Part shown: positions 1 through 9,243 of the stretch, piece after piece
Layout: every line of letters begins with the position of its first letter
Position numbering within the stretch: the first letter of the stretch is position 1
Assembly: GCA_035527715.1 (NCBI GenBank)
Contig: DATKZY010000225.1
Coordinates: 1-30,450 of the forward strand
From: DSUN01 sp035527715
GTDB lineage: Bacteria > Planctomycetota > PUPC01 > DSUN01
DNA length: 30,450 nt
Direction: 5' to 3'
Notes under the pieces: model-generated
The model's database searches: none
Told to the model about the DNA's origin: nothing
What the model saw: the letters and a program-made list of their open reading frames with translations, nothing else
Program-made: the position numbers and the translations under genes

Positions 1-105
1 CTCCGCCGCCCCCTTCGGGGGCTGGGCCACGGGAGGTCGTCAACCCACGGCTCCCCGAGCATCGCCGTGGGCTTCATTCCCTCGCCTCCTTCGGAGGCTG
101 AAAAC
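1..105. repeat. Hairpin-cluster repeat, partial, same family as the blocks around the Y1 transposase
   Basis: This stretch is built from the same modules as the blocks at 10161-10469 and 10942-11301. It has a hairpin of the form GCCCCC-TTC-GGGGGC near 8-23, a stem CCCACGGC/GCCGTGGG enclosing a short spacer (about 44-72), and a third hairpin GCCTCCTTCGGAGGC (about 90-104). The third hairpin replaces the GCCCCAAGGGGGC hairpin of the other blocks but keeps its pairing. No transposase gene is adjacent inside the window, so it is either a solo copy or the edge of a larger block that continues to the left. Nothing else is seen before the small membrane-protein gene. Confidence 0.7.
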
Positions 106-155
106 GCGAACGCCTGGCCCGTAGGAGATTACACGCACCCCGGCAGAGAGGGGGC

Positions 156-184
156 TTGACACGCGCCCGCGCCGCCGCTAAGCT
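156..184 (+). promoter_or_regulatory. Probable sigma-70 promoter for the small membrane-protein gene
   Basis: A perfect -35 TTGACA (156-161) is followed after 17 bp by TAAGCT (179-184), a weak -10 matching three of six consensus positions. The start codon of the downstream gene is at 230, giving a short leader. Confidence 0.45.
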
Positions 185-229
185 TGTGGCCGGTCAGGGG
201 GGTCCGAGGGCGCATTCGGAGGCGACGGC

Positions 230-487
230 GTGGCGCGGAAGAGGCGGGGGCCCGCCCCCAAGCCGCAACGGCGGACGGGTTGGCTCTCGATCATTGCGGC
301 CTACAGCGTCGGCCTTGTCTTCGTGGCGGCCGGCGGGCTCGTCCTTGTCTTCGGCAAGGCCGAGCCCCAGGCGGGCGAGAAGCCGATGGAAGGCTCCGTC
401 GCCCGGCTCGGCGTCGGCCTCATCGTTCTGGGCCTCCTGGCGTTGGCGATGATCGGCTACATGCACTGGGTGAAGCGGAAGGCCTGA
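230..487 (+). CDS. Small two-helix membrane protein
   Basis: This 85-residue protein has a basic N-terminus (MARKRRGPAPKPQRR), a first hydrophobic segment at about residues 17-40, a short loop with charged residues, a second hydrophobic segment at about 57-80, and a basic end (KRKA). Both termini are predicted to face the cytoplasm. The GTG start is chosen because GGAGG (218-222) lies 7 bases upstream. No known family is recognised. The overlapping frames in this region have no ribosome binding site and look like shadows. It precedes the aminotransferase gene by about 90 bases but the micro-repeat between them makes a shared transcript uncertain. The function is unknown. Confidence 0.7.
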   Translation: MARKRRGPAPKPQRRTGWLSIIAAYSVGLVFVAAGGLVLVFGKAEPQAGEKPMEGSVARLGVGLIVLGLLALAMIGYMHWVKRKA

Positions 488-517
488 GAGGCGGGCCGCC
501 CTGACCCGTTGCGGCTC

Positions 518-570
518 CCATAGGTCTCATGGGACGCATGGGACCTATGGGACAGATGGGAGGAATGGAG
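518..570 (+). repeat. ATGGGAC micro-repeat upstream of the aminotransferase gene
   Basis: Four to five imperfect units of the form (A/C)ATGGGAC run from about 518 to 567. The last one supplies the GGAG that acts as ribosome binding site for the gene at 578. Related units occur after the same gene (1808-1845) and, reverse-complemented, at 6746-6785. Confidence 0.75.
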
Positions 571-577
571 AGTGCCC

Positions 578-1810
578 ATGAGCGTTCTAGCCCTCGACGG
601 CGGCACCCCCGTCCGCACCCGCCCCTTTCCCCCTCGGCGGCCCTTCGGCGAACGCGAGGTCGAGCTGGCCGCCCAGGCGATCCGCTCACAGAACCTCTTT
701 GGCCCGGGCGGCACGATGGTGCCCGAGCTCGAGGGGCGCTTCGCCCAGCTCTATGGGGTCGAGCACGCCGTCGCGTCCACCTCGGGCACGGCGTCCATCC
801 ACGTCGCCCTCGGCGCGCTCAACCCCGAGCCGGGCGACGAGATCATCACCGCACCGATCACCGACGCGGGGACCATCGCCCCCATCCTCTTCCAGAATTG
901 CATCCCCGTGTTCGCCGACATTGACGACAGCTACAACATCGCCCCCCGCGACGTCGAGGCGAAGATCACCGCCCGCACGCGGGCCATCCTGGCCGTCCAC
1001 CTGTTCGGCAACCCGTGCGACCTGGATGCCCTGAGCGACGTCGCCCGCCGCCACGGCATCGCCCTCATCGAGGACTGCTGTCAGGCCCACCTCACCGACT
1101 ACAAGGGCCGTCCCTGCGGCAGCATCGGCGACATCGGCTGCTTCAGCCTCCAGCAGTCGAAGCACATGACCTGCGGCGACGGCGGCCTCACGATCACCCG
1201 CGACGCGGCCTTCGCCGAGCGCATGGCCCTGTTCCGCGACAAGGGCTGGGTGCGGAAGCCCGGGGCGCGCGGCTACGTGCTCCTCGGCCTCAACTACCGC
1301 ATGACCGAGCTTCAGGCCGCCGTGGCCCTCGCCCAGCTCGAGCGGGTCGCCGACGTCGTCCGCCGCCGCAACGAGTTGGGCGACCGCCTCTCCGAGCGGA
1401 TTCGTTCCGCCCCAGGCATCCTTCCCACCCCTGTGACCCCCGGCGGGCGGCACACCTACTGGTCGTATGGCCTGCGCTGCGTCGGGCACGACCCGGCCCG
1501 CTTCGCCGCGGCGCTGCGGGCCGAGGGCATCCCCTGCGGCGAGGGCTACACCGGCAAGCCGATCTACCTCTCCATGGAAGCCCTGGCCTCCCGGCGAACC
1601 TTCGGCTCGTCGTCTCATCCCCTCGACGGCTGCCACGGCGGCCGCCGCCTCGACTACGTCGAGGGCCTGTGCCCCCGCGCCGAGGCCATTCTCCGCCAGA
1701 TGCTCACCCTCAGCATCCACGAGCACCTGGCCGACGACGATGTCGCCGACATGGCCGCCGGCATCTGCAAGGTCGCGTCGGGCCTGAGCCCGGGGACCGG
1801 GGGACGATAG
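578..1810 (+). CDS. DegT/DnrJ/EryC1-family PLP-dependent aminotransferase
   Basis: The 410-residue product matches the sugar aminotransferase (type I PLP fold) family. It has the N-terminal LDGGTPVRT start, the STSGTASIHVAL cofactor-binding stretch, D in IEDCCQAH, and the lysine expected to hold PLP at K195 in SLQQSKHMTCGDGG. Members aminate keto-sugars or scyllo-inosose-type cyclitols for cell-surface or secondary-metabolite biosynthesis; the exact substrate cannot be read from the sequence. ATG 578 is preferred over the in-frame GTG 572 because GGAG (567-570) is 7 bases upstream of the ATG. The gene stands alone, with micro-repeats on both sides, which may mark it as a separate insertion. 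Confidence 0.9.
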   Translation: MSVLALDGGTPVRTRPFPPRRPFGEREVELAAQAIRSQNLFGPGGTMVPELEGRFAQLYGVEHAVASTSGTASIHVALGALNPEPGDEIITAPITDAGTIAPILFQNCIPVFADIDDSYNIAPRDVEAKITARTRAILAVHLFGNPCDLDALSDVARRHGIALIEDCCQAHLTDYKGRPCGSIGDIGCFSLQQSKHMTCGDGGLTITRDAAFAERMALFRDKGWVRKPGARGYVLLGLNYRMTELQAAVALAQLERVADVVRRRNELGDRLSERIRSAPGILPTPVTPGGRHTYWSYGLRCVGHDPARFAAALRAEGIPCGEGYTGKPIYLSMEALASRRTFGSSSHPLDGCHGGRRLDYVEGLCPRAEAILRQMLTLSIHEHLADDDVADMAAGICKVASGLSPGTGGR

Positions 1811-1845
1811 GGCGGATAGGACAGACAGGACCGATGGGACCGGCC
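1808..1845 (+). repeat. GATAGGAC micro-repeat after the aminotransferase gene
   Basis: Units GATAGGGCG, GATAGGACA, GACAGGACC and GATGGGACC follow directly, starting within the stop codon of the aminotransferase gene. They are in the same orientation as the repeat upstream of that gene, so the gene is bracketed by direct micro-repeats. Confidence 0.7.
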
Positions 1846-1908
1846 GACTCGGCCCGGCAACGGCCCTATGTGTCGTAAGGCGGCAGAGGGCCGCAACCAG
1901 GGACCCAG

Positions 1909-1982
1909 TTCGGAGTGCGGCCTTCAGGCCGTATCTTCCGCCTCCGGTGCCGTGAACTACGGGCTAAAGCCCGCACTCCGAA
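1909..1982. repeat. Palindromic repeat with GCACTCCG arms
   Basis: The left arm TTCGGAGTGCGGCCTTCAGG (1909-1928) pairs with the right arm ending GCCCGCACTCCGAA (to 1982), separated by about 30 bases. Each arm also holds a small inner hairpin (GGCCTTCAGGCC, GGGCTAAAGCCC). The arm core GCACTCC recurs in the larger palindrome at 12400-12622. The 443-base gap from 1811 to 2253 otherwise holds the micro-repeat, a second palindrome and a promoter. Confidence 0.75.
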
Positions 1983-2010
1983 CGGGTCGCGCTCGCGCGC
2001 CCGCTTCGGG

Positions 2011-2095
2011 CAACACGCCCCCAATACTCAATGTCCAAGTATGACCGCCGAGGCCGTGGCTGCTCTCTTACTTGGTCATTGAGAATTGGGTGTTG
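2011..2095. repeat. Palindromic repeat, CAATACTCAATG arms
   Basis: The arm at 2021-2041 (CCAATACTCAATGTCCAAGT plus A) is the near-perfect reverse complement of 2069-2090, with two mismatches in about 21 bases. Both arms extend outward with CAACAC/GTGTTG. The loop is about 27 bases. It is more AT-rich than the surroundings and sits about 45 bases upstream of the hsp20 promoter. Confidence 0.75.
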
Positions 2096-2141
2096 AGTAC
2101 ACGAGTCACGACGGAATACTGTATTCTGCGCCCGCGTGCCT

Positions 2142-2170
2142 TTGACACTGGACCGGGCATGTGCTATAGT
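2142..2170 (+). promoter_or_regulatory. Sigma-70 promoter of the hsp20-lon operon
   Basis: TTGACA (2142-2147) is followed by a 17-bp spacer and TATAGT (2165-2170), a near-consensus housekeeping promoter. Transcription would start near 2177, leaving a leader of about 77 bases. No CIRCE inverted repeat (TTAGCACTC-N9-GAGTGCTAA) is visible, so there is no sequence support for HrcA control. Confidence 0.8.
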
Positions 2171-2253
2171 TCCCCAGAAGGGTGCTGGGGTGGGTTGCGT
2201 TGCGAGTTGGCCCCGGACCGCCATTCGGATGCTGCGCAATCGAGGTGGCGTAC

Positions 2254-2703
2254 ATGGCGTCGGAAAGCCTGAAGTTCCTGGAGCGCCTGAAGAAGCTCGA
2301 GGGGCAGCTCGAGCGGCTCGCCAACGACATCCGCATGACCTACTCGTTCAACGAGGCGACGTGCGGCGCGCTGTGGCGGCCGGCGGCCGACGTGTACGAG
2401 ACAGAGCGCGAGGTGGTCGTCCGCGTCGAGGCGCCCGGGCTGCACGCCGAGGACATCGTGCTCGAGCTGCACACCGACACGCTGGTGATCCGGGCCGTGC
2501 GCCGCGAGCCGCAACACGACACCAAGAGCGCCTATCACCAACTGGAAATTCACTACGGCTACTTCGAGCGCGTGGTGCCTCTGCCCCGGCACATCCGCCA
2601 CGAGGAGGCCGAGGCCACCTACACCGAGGGCTTCCTCATCGTTCGAATCCCCAAGTGCGAGCACGTGGTCGAGCTCGCCGCAGTGATCCAGCTTCGCATC
2701 TGA
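2254..2703 (+). CDS. Hsp20/alpha-crystallin small heat-shock protein
   Basis: The 149-residue product has a charged helical N-terminus (about 1-35) followed by an alpha-crystallin domain (about 42-140). The domain starts WRPAADVYETEREVVVRVEAPG and includes the family pattern of DIVLELHTDTLVIRAVRRE, then YGYFERVVPLP, then a terminal strand ATYTEGFLIVRIPK. Such proteins are ATP-independent holdases that bind unfolding proteins in the cytoplasm. The C-terminal IxI-like tail (IQLRI) fits the oligomerisation motif loosely. ATG 2254 is chosen over the longer upstream reading because GAGGTGG lies just before it and the extension is not domain-like. It is the first gene of a unit with lon, 45 bases downstream. 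Confidence 0.92.
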   Translation: MASESLKFLERLKKLEGQLERLANDIRMTYSFNEATCGALWRPAADVYETEREVVVRVEAPGLHAEDIVLELHTDTLVIRAVRREPQHDTKSAYHQLEIHYGYFERVVPLPRHIRHEEAEATYTEGFLIVRIPKCEHVVELAAVIQLRI

Positions 2704-2748
2704 CCTGGGGCCCCCTTGCACCCGCCACGTCCAGAGGGTGGAAACGCT

Positions 2749-5142
<2,394 letters not shown>

Positions 5143-5152
5143 GCCACGGCCG

Positions 5153-5255
5153 GCAGGGACACCGCGAGGGGATGGATGAATGGATGGGTGGATAAATGAT
5201 GGAGCCGCTGGTGTCTGACACTCATCCACTCATCCACTCATCCACCCATCCTCCC
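5153..5255. repeat. Micro-repeat hairpin of ATGGATG and CATCCACT units
   Basis: The left half (about 5169-5201) is built of GGATGGATGAATGGATGGG-type units. The right half (about 5219-5252) has CATCCACT repeated three times and then CATCCACCCATCC. The halves are complementary and can fold into a long imperfect hairpin around a 17-20 base loop. It lies between lon and the methyltransferase gene and might act as a processing or termination structure, but no U-tract follows. Confidence 0.7.
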
Positions 5256-5275
5256 TCTGGAAACCAGCATTCCCA

Positions 5276-6463
5276 ATGAGCACCGTCTCCCTCAAGCGCG
5301 GCCGAGCCAAGCCCTTCTTCTACGGCCACCCCTGGGTCTTCTCCGGCTCCGTCGCCCGCTTCGAAGGCACGCCCGCGGACGGCGAACTCGTGACCGTGGT
5401 GGACGACCGCGGCAACTTCGTCGCCAAGGGCTTCTACAACGGCCGCTCCCAGATCCGCGTCCGCCTCGCCACCTGGAACCCCGACGAGGCCGTGGACGCC
5501 GCCTACTTCGAGCGCCGCCTCCGCCTCGCCGTCCAGCTCCGCGAGAACACCCTCGGCCTCCCTGCCCACACCGACGCCTATCGCCTCGTGTACAGCGAGG
5601 GCGACGGCCTGCCCGGCCTCATCGTGGACCGCTATGCCGACTGGCTGGTCGTCCAGATCCTCTCCTTCGGCTTTGCCACGCGCAAGGCCGACATCGTGGC
5701 CGCCCTCCAGAGCGTGTGCCCCGGCCGCCACGTCTTCGAGCGCTCCGACAGCGACGTCGCCGAGAAGGAAGGCATTGAGCCAGCCGTCGGCCCCCTCGCC
5801 GGCCCCGAGCCGCCCGAGCTGGTCCCCGTCACCATCCACGGCATCCGCCTGCTCGTGGACCTCCGCCACGGCCAGAAGACCGGCCTCTTCCTCGACCAGC
5901 GCGACAACTGGCGCGCCGTCGTCCCCTACGCCGAGGGCCGCCGCGTGCTCGACTGCTTCGCCTACACCGGCGCCTTCGCCCTCTTCGCCAGCGTCCTGGG
6001 CAAGGCCGCCAGCGTCCTCGCCGTCGAAATGTCCGAGAGCGCCCTCGCCCTCGCCCGCCGCAACGCCGAGCTGAACGGGGCAGGGAACATCGAGTTCTGC
6101 CAGGGCAATGTCTTTGGGGAGATGCGCCGCCTGCGCGCCGAGGAGCAGACCTTCGGCCTCATCATCCTCGACCCTCCCAAGTTCGCCCGCTCCACAGGCG
6201 ACATCGAGAGCGCCCTGCGCGGCTACAAGGACATCAACCTCATCGCCATGCAGCTCCTCGAGCCGGGCGGCATCCTCGTCACCTGCTCCTGCTCCCAGCA
6301 CGTGGACGACGCGATGTTTGTCGGCATGCTCAACGAGGCCGCCTTCGACACCAGCCGCGAGGTCCAGGTCATCGAGCGTCGCAGCCAGGCCCCCGACCAC
6401 CCCGTCTCCGTCACCTGCCCCGAGTCCCGCTACCTCAAGTGCTACCTCTGCCGCGTGCTCTGA
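5276..6463 (+). CDS. rlmI: Class I rRNA (cytosine-C5)-methyltransferase, RlmI-like
   Basis: The 395-residue product has an N-terminal PUA domain (about 1-75, starting VSLKRGRAKPFFYGHPWVFSG). A central segment contains VDRYADWLVVQ, and a C-terminal Rossmann methyltransferase has the SAM motif VLDCFAYTGAFALFA. The catalytic region is DPPKFARS at 299-306 and TCSCSQHV with C337 and C339. The layout matches E. coli RlmI, which makes m5C1962 of 23S rRNA, and the length (396 in E. coli) fits. RlmK-like or other COG1092 specificities are possible. No ribosome binding site of note precedes the ATG; the micro-repeat hairpin ends 20 bases upstream. Confidence 0.88.
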   Translation: MSTVSLKRGRAKPFFYGHPWVFSGSVARFEGTPADGELVTVVDDRGNFVAKGFYNGRSQIRVRLATWNPDEAVDAAYFERRLRLAVQLRENTLGLPAHTDAYRLVYSEGDGLPGLIVDRYADWLVVQILSFGFATRKADIVAALQSVCPGRHVFERSDSDVAEKEGIEPAVGPLAGPEPPELVPVTIHGIRLLVDLRHGQKTGLFLDQRDNWRAVVPYAEGRRVLDCFAYTGAFALFASVLGKAASVLAVEMSESALALARRNAELNGAGNIEFCQGNVFGEMRRLRAEEQTFGLIILDPPKFARSTGDIESALRGYKDINLIAMQLLEPGGILVTCSCSQHVDDAMFVGMLNEAAFDTSREVQVIERRSQAPDHPVSVTCPESRYLKCYLCRVL

Positions 6464-6767
6464 GCCCGCCAGAGTCGCCCAGTGTTGCTCAGTGTTGCTC
6501 ACATGTGCGCACACACGCGAGGCCGCGCCGGGGGCGGGGGGGCGCCCCGTTCGCTTGCGGCCTCTCCCCTCCACCTGTACAACGGCATGACCCCCCGAAT
6601 CTGTTGGGTCAAGAATTGTAAAAGATTGTAATCAGCCACAACCGCCCATCCGCAATGCACTTACACCGTCAGAAATCTCCGCCCGCCCGCCTCCGCCGGC
6701 GCTCTCCGCCCCCCTGGGGGCCCGACCCTCTCGCCTCGTTCTTGAGGTCCTATCCGTCCTATCGGCC
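6464..6767. other. Intergenic gap between convergent genes
   Basis: This 304-base gap lies between the converging methyltransferase and URO-D-like genes. It contains a direct duplication CAGTGTTGCT (about 6480-6499), an alternating CACATGTGCGCACACACG stretch, the palindrome GGGGCGCCCC, an AT-richer segment at 6611-6635, and a GCCCCCCTGGGGGC hairpin near 6706-6721. No U-tract terminator or gene is evident. Confidence 0.5.
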
Positions 6768-6785
6768 TCATCGGCGCGATTGGCC
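6746..6785 (-). repeat. GATAGGAC micro-repeat, reverse orientation, overlapping the URO-D-like stop codon
   Basis: On the minus strand this reads GATGAGGCC, GATAGGACG, GATAGGACC, the same micro-repeat that brackets the aminotransferase gene. The stop codon of the URO-D-like gene lies inside it, so the last few residues (QSRR) are encoded by repeat sequence. Confidence 0.65.
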
Positions 6786-8015
6786 GACCACCCTCCTCGC
6801 AATCTCCGCCCACTCCCAGAGGCGCCGCGGCTGGTAGCACACGGTGCTGATGTCCTTGAGGATGAACTCGACGGGGCAGCCGTGGCGGGCGCAGGCGGCC
6901 AGGGTGTCGCGGAGGTCGCGCTCCACGCGGCCGGGCTCCCAGGTCGGGCCGGCGAGGAAGGCGGGGTTGGGCTTGCGGCTGAAGACGTAGTCGCGGCCGA
7001 TCCGCTCCGCGCCCTTCTCGACGCTCACCCACGGGCTCATCGAAATCTTGCGGACGCGCGGGAGCCTGCGGATCATGTCGATCTTGTCGTCCAGCGGCTC
7101 GCAGCAGCCATAGTAGCACAGGCCGAACCGCTCGGTCCACCGCGTGGCGTAGGCGATCTCGAACTCGTAGTGCATGGCGGGCGACACGGTCGAGAAGATC
7201 TGCGCCATCGCATAGGTCCAGAGGTCCTTCGGCCGCGGCCGGTCGGGGTCGAAGCCGGGGGCGGGCAACTCGTCGCTGTAGGCGCCCGTGCAGTGGATCG
7301 TGCCCTGGCTGTGGCCGAGCAGGCCCTGGGCCTCGAGCTGGTCGAGCATCGAGAGGCTCGCCTCGGTGACGCGCGCGATGACGCGGTGCATGAAGTCGGG
7401 GCGGAAGGCCAGGTCCATGATCGTCTCCTCGGCTCCGTGCCAGCAGACGATGCGGTCCCAGGGGGCGAAGACGGGGCAGGCGCCCTGCATGCGCACGGTG
7501 AGGATGCCGTCGAAGAGCTCGCGTGCCCGCGCCTCGGTTTCCGCCGTGGCCTTCTCGTCGTGCCACACCTGGGGCATGCGGATCTTCTCGAGGTCGGCCT
7601 CGGCCCTGAGCTGGTCCACGTAGTGGTGGCCGAGGACGTCGCTGGTCGGGTCGGTGACGGCGGTCTGCTCGACCACCCGGAGGCCAAAGTCGGTGCCGCG
7701 GATGGCCTTGCCCAAGTCGAGGAAGGGCTCGATGACCATGTCGCCGCGCATGTGCTTCCACTGGTAGAGCGTCCGCCGAAGGCGCGTCTCGAGGCCGCGG
7801 CAGAACGAGTCCTCGCACCGCAGCGTCAGCTCGTCGCCCACGTTCATCTCGTGCCAGCACACCTGGTCAATCATCACCATCGGGCGGACGGGCTTGAGGG
7901 CGTTGAGCGCCTTGTGCGCCGAGATGGTCTCCTCGTGCACGGGCAGCGCGGCGATCTCCGCCACCTGCCGCGCCAGCCCCCTCAGAACCTCTCGCTCTTT
8001 CTTGTTGCCTGCCAC
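6768..8015 (-). CDS. Uroporphyrinogen decarboxylase (URO-D)-like family protein
   Basis: The 415-residue product resembles the URO-D-like/methyltransferase superfamily seen in many planctomycete and lentisphaeral genomes. Visible signatures are the early PVMIDQVCWHEMN segment, MVIEPFLDLGKA, the W-D-R-I-x-C-W-H-G region, and the late YYGCCEPLDDKIDMIRRLP and KISMSPWVSVEKG stretches. True HemE is shorter (about 350), so this is probably not a haem enzyme. Relatives act on corrinoid or methyl-carrier chemistry or are uncharacterised. GTG 8015 is chosen because GGAGGAG lies 5-6 bases upstream on the minus strand; the longer upstream reading lacks such a site. It follows the Gfo/Idh/MocA gene by 53 bases and is likely co-transcribed. 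Confidence 0.8.
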   Translation of the reverse strand: MAGNKKEREVLRGLARQVAEIAALPVHEETISAHKALNALKPVRPMVMIDQVCWHEMNVGDELTLRCEDSFCRGLETRLRRTLYQWKHMRGDMVIEPFLDLGKAIRGTDFGLRVVEQTAVTDPTSDVLGHHYVDQLRAEADLEKIRMPQVWHDEKATAETEARARELFDGILTVRMQGACPVFAPWDRIVCWHGAEETIMDLAFRPDFMHRVIARVTEASLSMLDQLEAQGLLGHSQGTIHCTGAYSDELPAPGFDPDRPRPKDLWTYAMAQIFSTVSPAMHYEFEIAYATRWTERFGLCYYGCCEPLDDKIDMIRRLPRVRKISMSPWVSVEKGAERIGRDYVFSRKPNPAFLAGPTWEPGRVERDLRDTLAACARHGCPVEFILKDISTVCYQPRRLWEWAEIARRVVGQSRR

Positions 8016-8068
8016 GTCTTCTCCTCCATTCCTCGCTTGTGCCCGAACACCGACAACCGAACACCGCC

Positions 8069-9136
8069 TCACCGCGGCAGTTCGACGCGCTGGCCGGTCT
8101 CGGCGCTCTGGTAGGCGGCCTCGCAAATCTCCAGCACCCTCAGCGCGTCCTCACCCGTGGTCACGAAGTCGCGACCCTCGACCAGGCTCGTCATCATGTC
8201 GCGGAGGAAGTGCACGGCCAGTTGCGTGCCACAGTAGGCCGCCGGCTCGGGCACCTCCTGGTACTGAATCGTGCGCTCGGGGCAGCGGGCCATCTCGCCG
8301 TGCACCGAGCGAATGCGAAGCGTGGGGTTGAGGCCGATGGTGGGCGCCCAGACGGCATCGCCCTCGCTGCCCCAGAGGCAGAACGCGGAGTCGTAGGCGT
8401 CCTTGAGGCCCTTCGGCATCACGTAGGCACAGTGCAGCGTGCCCACGATGCCGTCGTCGAACTGGAGCGACACGCTCGCCACGTCCTCGACGTCGCTCGC
8501 CGAGGTGGTGAGCCGCGAGGTGACGGCGGAGACGGCCACGACCTCGCGCTGGAGGATGAAGCGGGCGATGTCAATGTAGTGGCACCCGAGCCACAGCAGG
8601 ATGCCGCCGCCCGACTTCTCGCGCTCGAAGAGCCAGGCGAACTGCTCGTCGTCGAGCCGCACCTCGGCCGACGTGGTGACCATGCGCATGTCGAGGCAGA
8701 AGGGCCGCCCGAACATCCCGGCCGCCACCCAGGCGCGGAGCTGGCGAGCGATGGGGCTGTAGCGCCACATGTAGCCCGTCGCCATCCTCACCTGGTGCAT
8801 CGCGCAGGCGTCGAGGATGCGGCGCAGGCTCTCGGCCGAGCGGGCGCAATGCTTGTCAATCACGAACGGCACGCCCTGCTCGGCGCAGCGCAGCGCCGGG
8901 TCCTCCGCCTCGTCGGCCCGCAGCATGATAAAGCACAGCTCGGGTCGCTCGGCGTACAGCATGTCCTCGTAAGTGCTGTAGACGTAGTCGCCGTAGCCCG
9001 ACCTCTCGATCCGCGTGGGATCCGTCTCGACGAGCGCGATCCGCCCCACCGTCTCGGGCATCAGCTTCAGCGTATCGAGGAACATGAACGAATGGGGCGA
9101 GGTCGTCCCAATGAAGCCGATTCTCAAAGGTTCCAT
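8069..9136 (-). CDS. Gfo/Idh/MocA-family oxidoreductase
   Basis: The 355-residue product starts with a Rossmann strand (MEPLRIGFIGTTSPHS) and contains the family's VIDKHCARSAES segment, a variant of the usual EKPxA motif in which the second residue is D and the proline is replaced by H. The central GGGILLWLGCHYIDIARFIL corresponds to the GGG-x-x-D-x-G-x-H-x-x-D motif, so the substrate domain is intact. The family uses NAD(P) to oxidise or reduce sugars and cyclitols. ATG 9136 has GGAG about 6 bases upstream on the minus strand. Adjacent URO-D-like and Gfo/Idh/MocA genes suggest a shared catabolic role, but the substrate cannot be named. Confidence 0.87.
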   Translation of the reverse strand: MEPLRIGFIGTTSPHSFMFLDTLKLMPETVGRIALVETDPTRIERSGYGDYVYSTYEDMLYAERPELCFIMLRADEAEDPALRCAEQGVPFVIDKHCARSAESLRRILDACAMHQVRMATGYMWRYSPIARQLRAWVAAGMFGRPFCLDMRMVTTSAEVRLDDEQFAWLFEREKSGGGILLWLGCHYIDIARFILQREVVAVSAVTSRLTTSASDVEDVASVSLQFDDGIVGTLHCAYVMPKGLKDAYDSAFCLWGSEGDAVWAPTIGLNPTLRIRSVHGEMARCPERTIQYQEVPEPAAYCGTQLAVHFLRDMMTSLVEGRDFVTTGEDALRVLEICEAAYQSAETGQRVELPR

Positions 9137-9161
9137 GTCTAGCTCCGCTCGGGTTGGCAGG

Positions 9162-9239
9162 ATGCGTGACCCGTGACGCGTGATCAGAAGAGGCAACGGC
9201 TCCCCTCTTCTCTGGTCACGCGTCACGGGTCACGCGTCA
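9162..9239. repeat. ACGCGTGA palindromic element, copy 1
   Basis: A left arm (9162-9194: ATGCGTGACCCGTGACGCG then TGATCAGAAGAGG) and a right arm (9205-9239) are reverse complements with few mismatches over about 32 bases. They would form a long hairpin in the transcript between the peptidase and oxidoreductase genes. The same arm design (ACGCGTGA units plus a purine-rich AGAAGAGG stretch) recurs at 29539-29607. Confidence 0.8.
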
Positions 9240-9243
9240 GGAA

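Noticed and set aside
518..570. Possible CRISPR array in the ATGGGAC region
   Set aside because: Units are 8-9 bases without unique spacers, and no cas gene is in the window.
2100..2260. CIRCE/HrcA operator upstream of hsp20
   Set aside because: No TTAGCACTC-N9-GAGTGCTAA-like inverted repeat is visible; the palindrome at 2011-2095 is unrelated in sequence.
6768..8015. Annotation as HemE, true uroporphyrinogen decarboxylase
   Set aside because: The protein is about 60 residues longer than HemE, lacks the usual HemE N-terminal PVWxMRQAGR motif, and has no haem-pathway neighbours.
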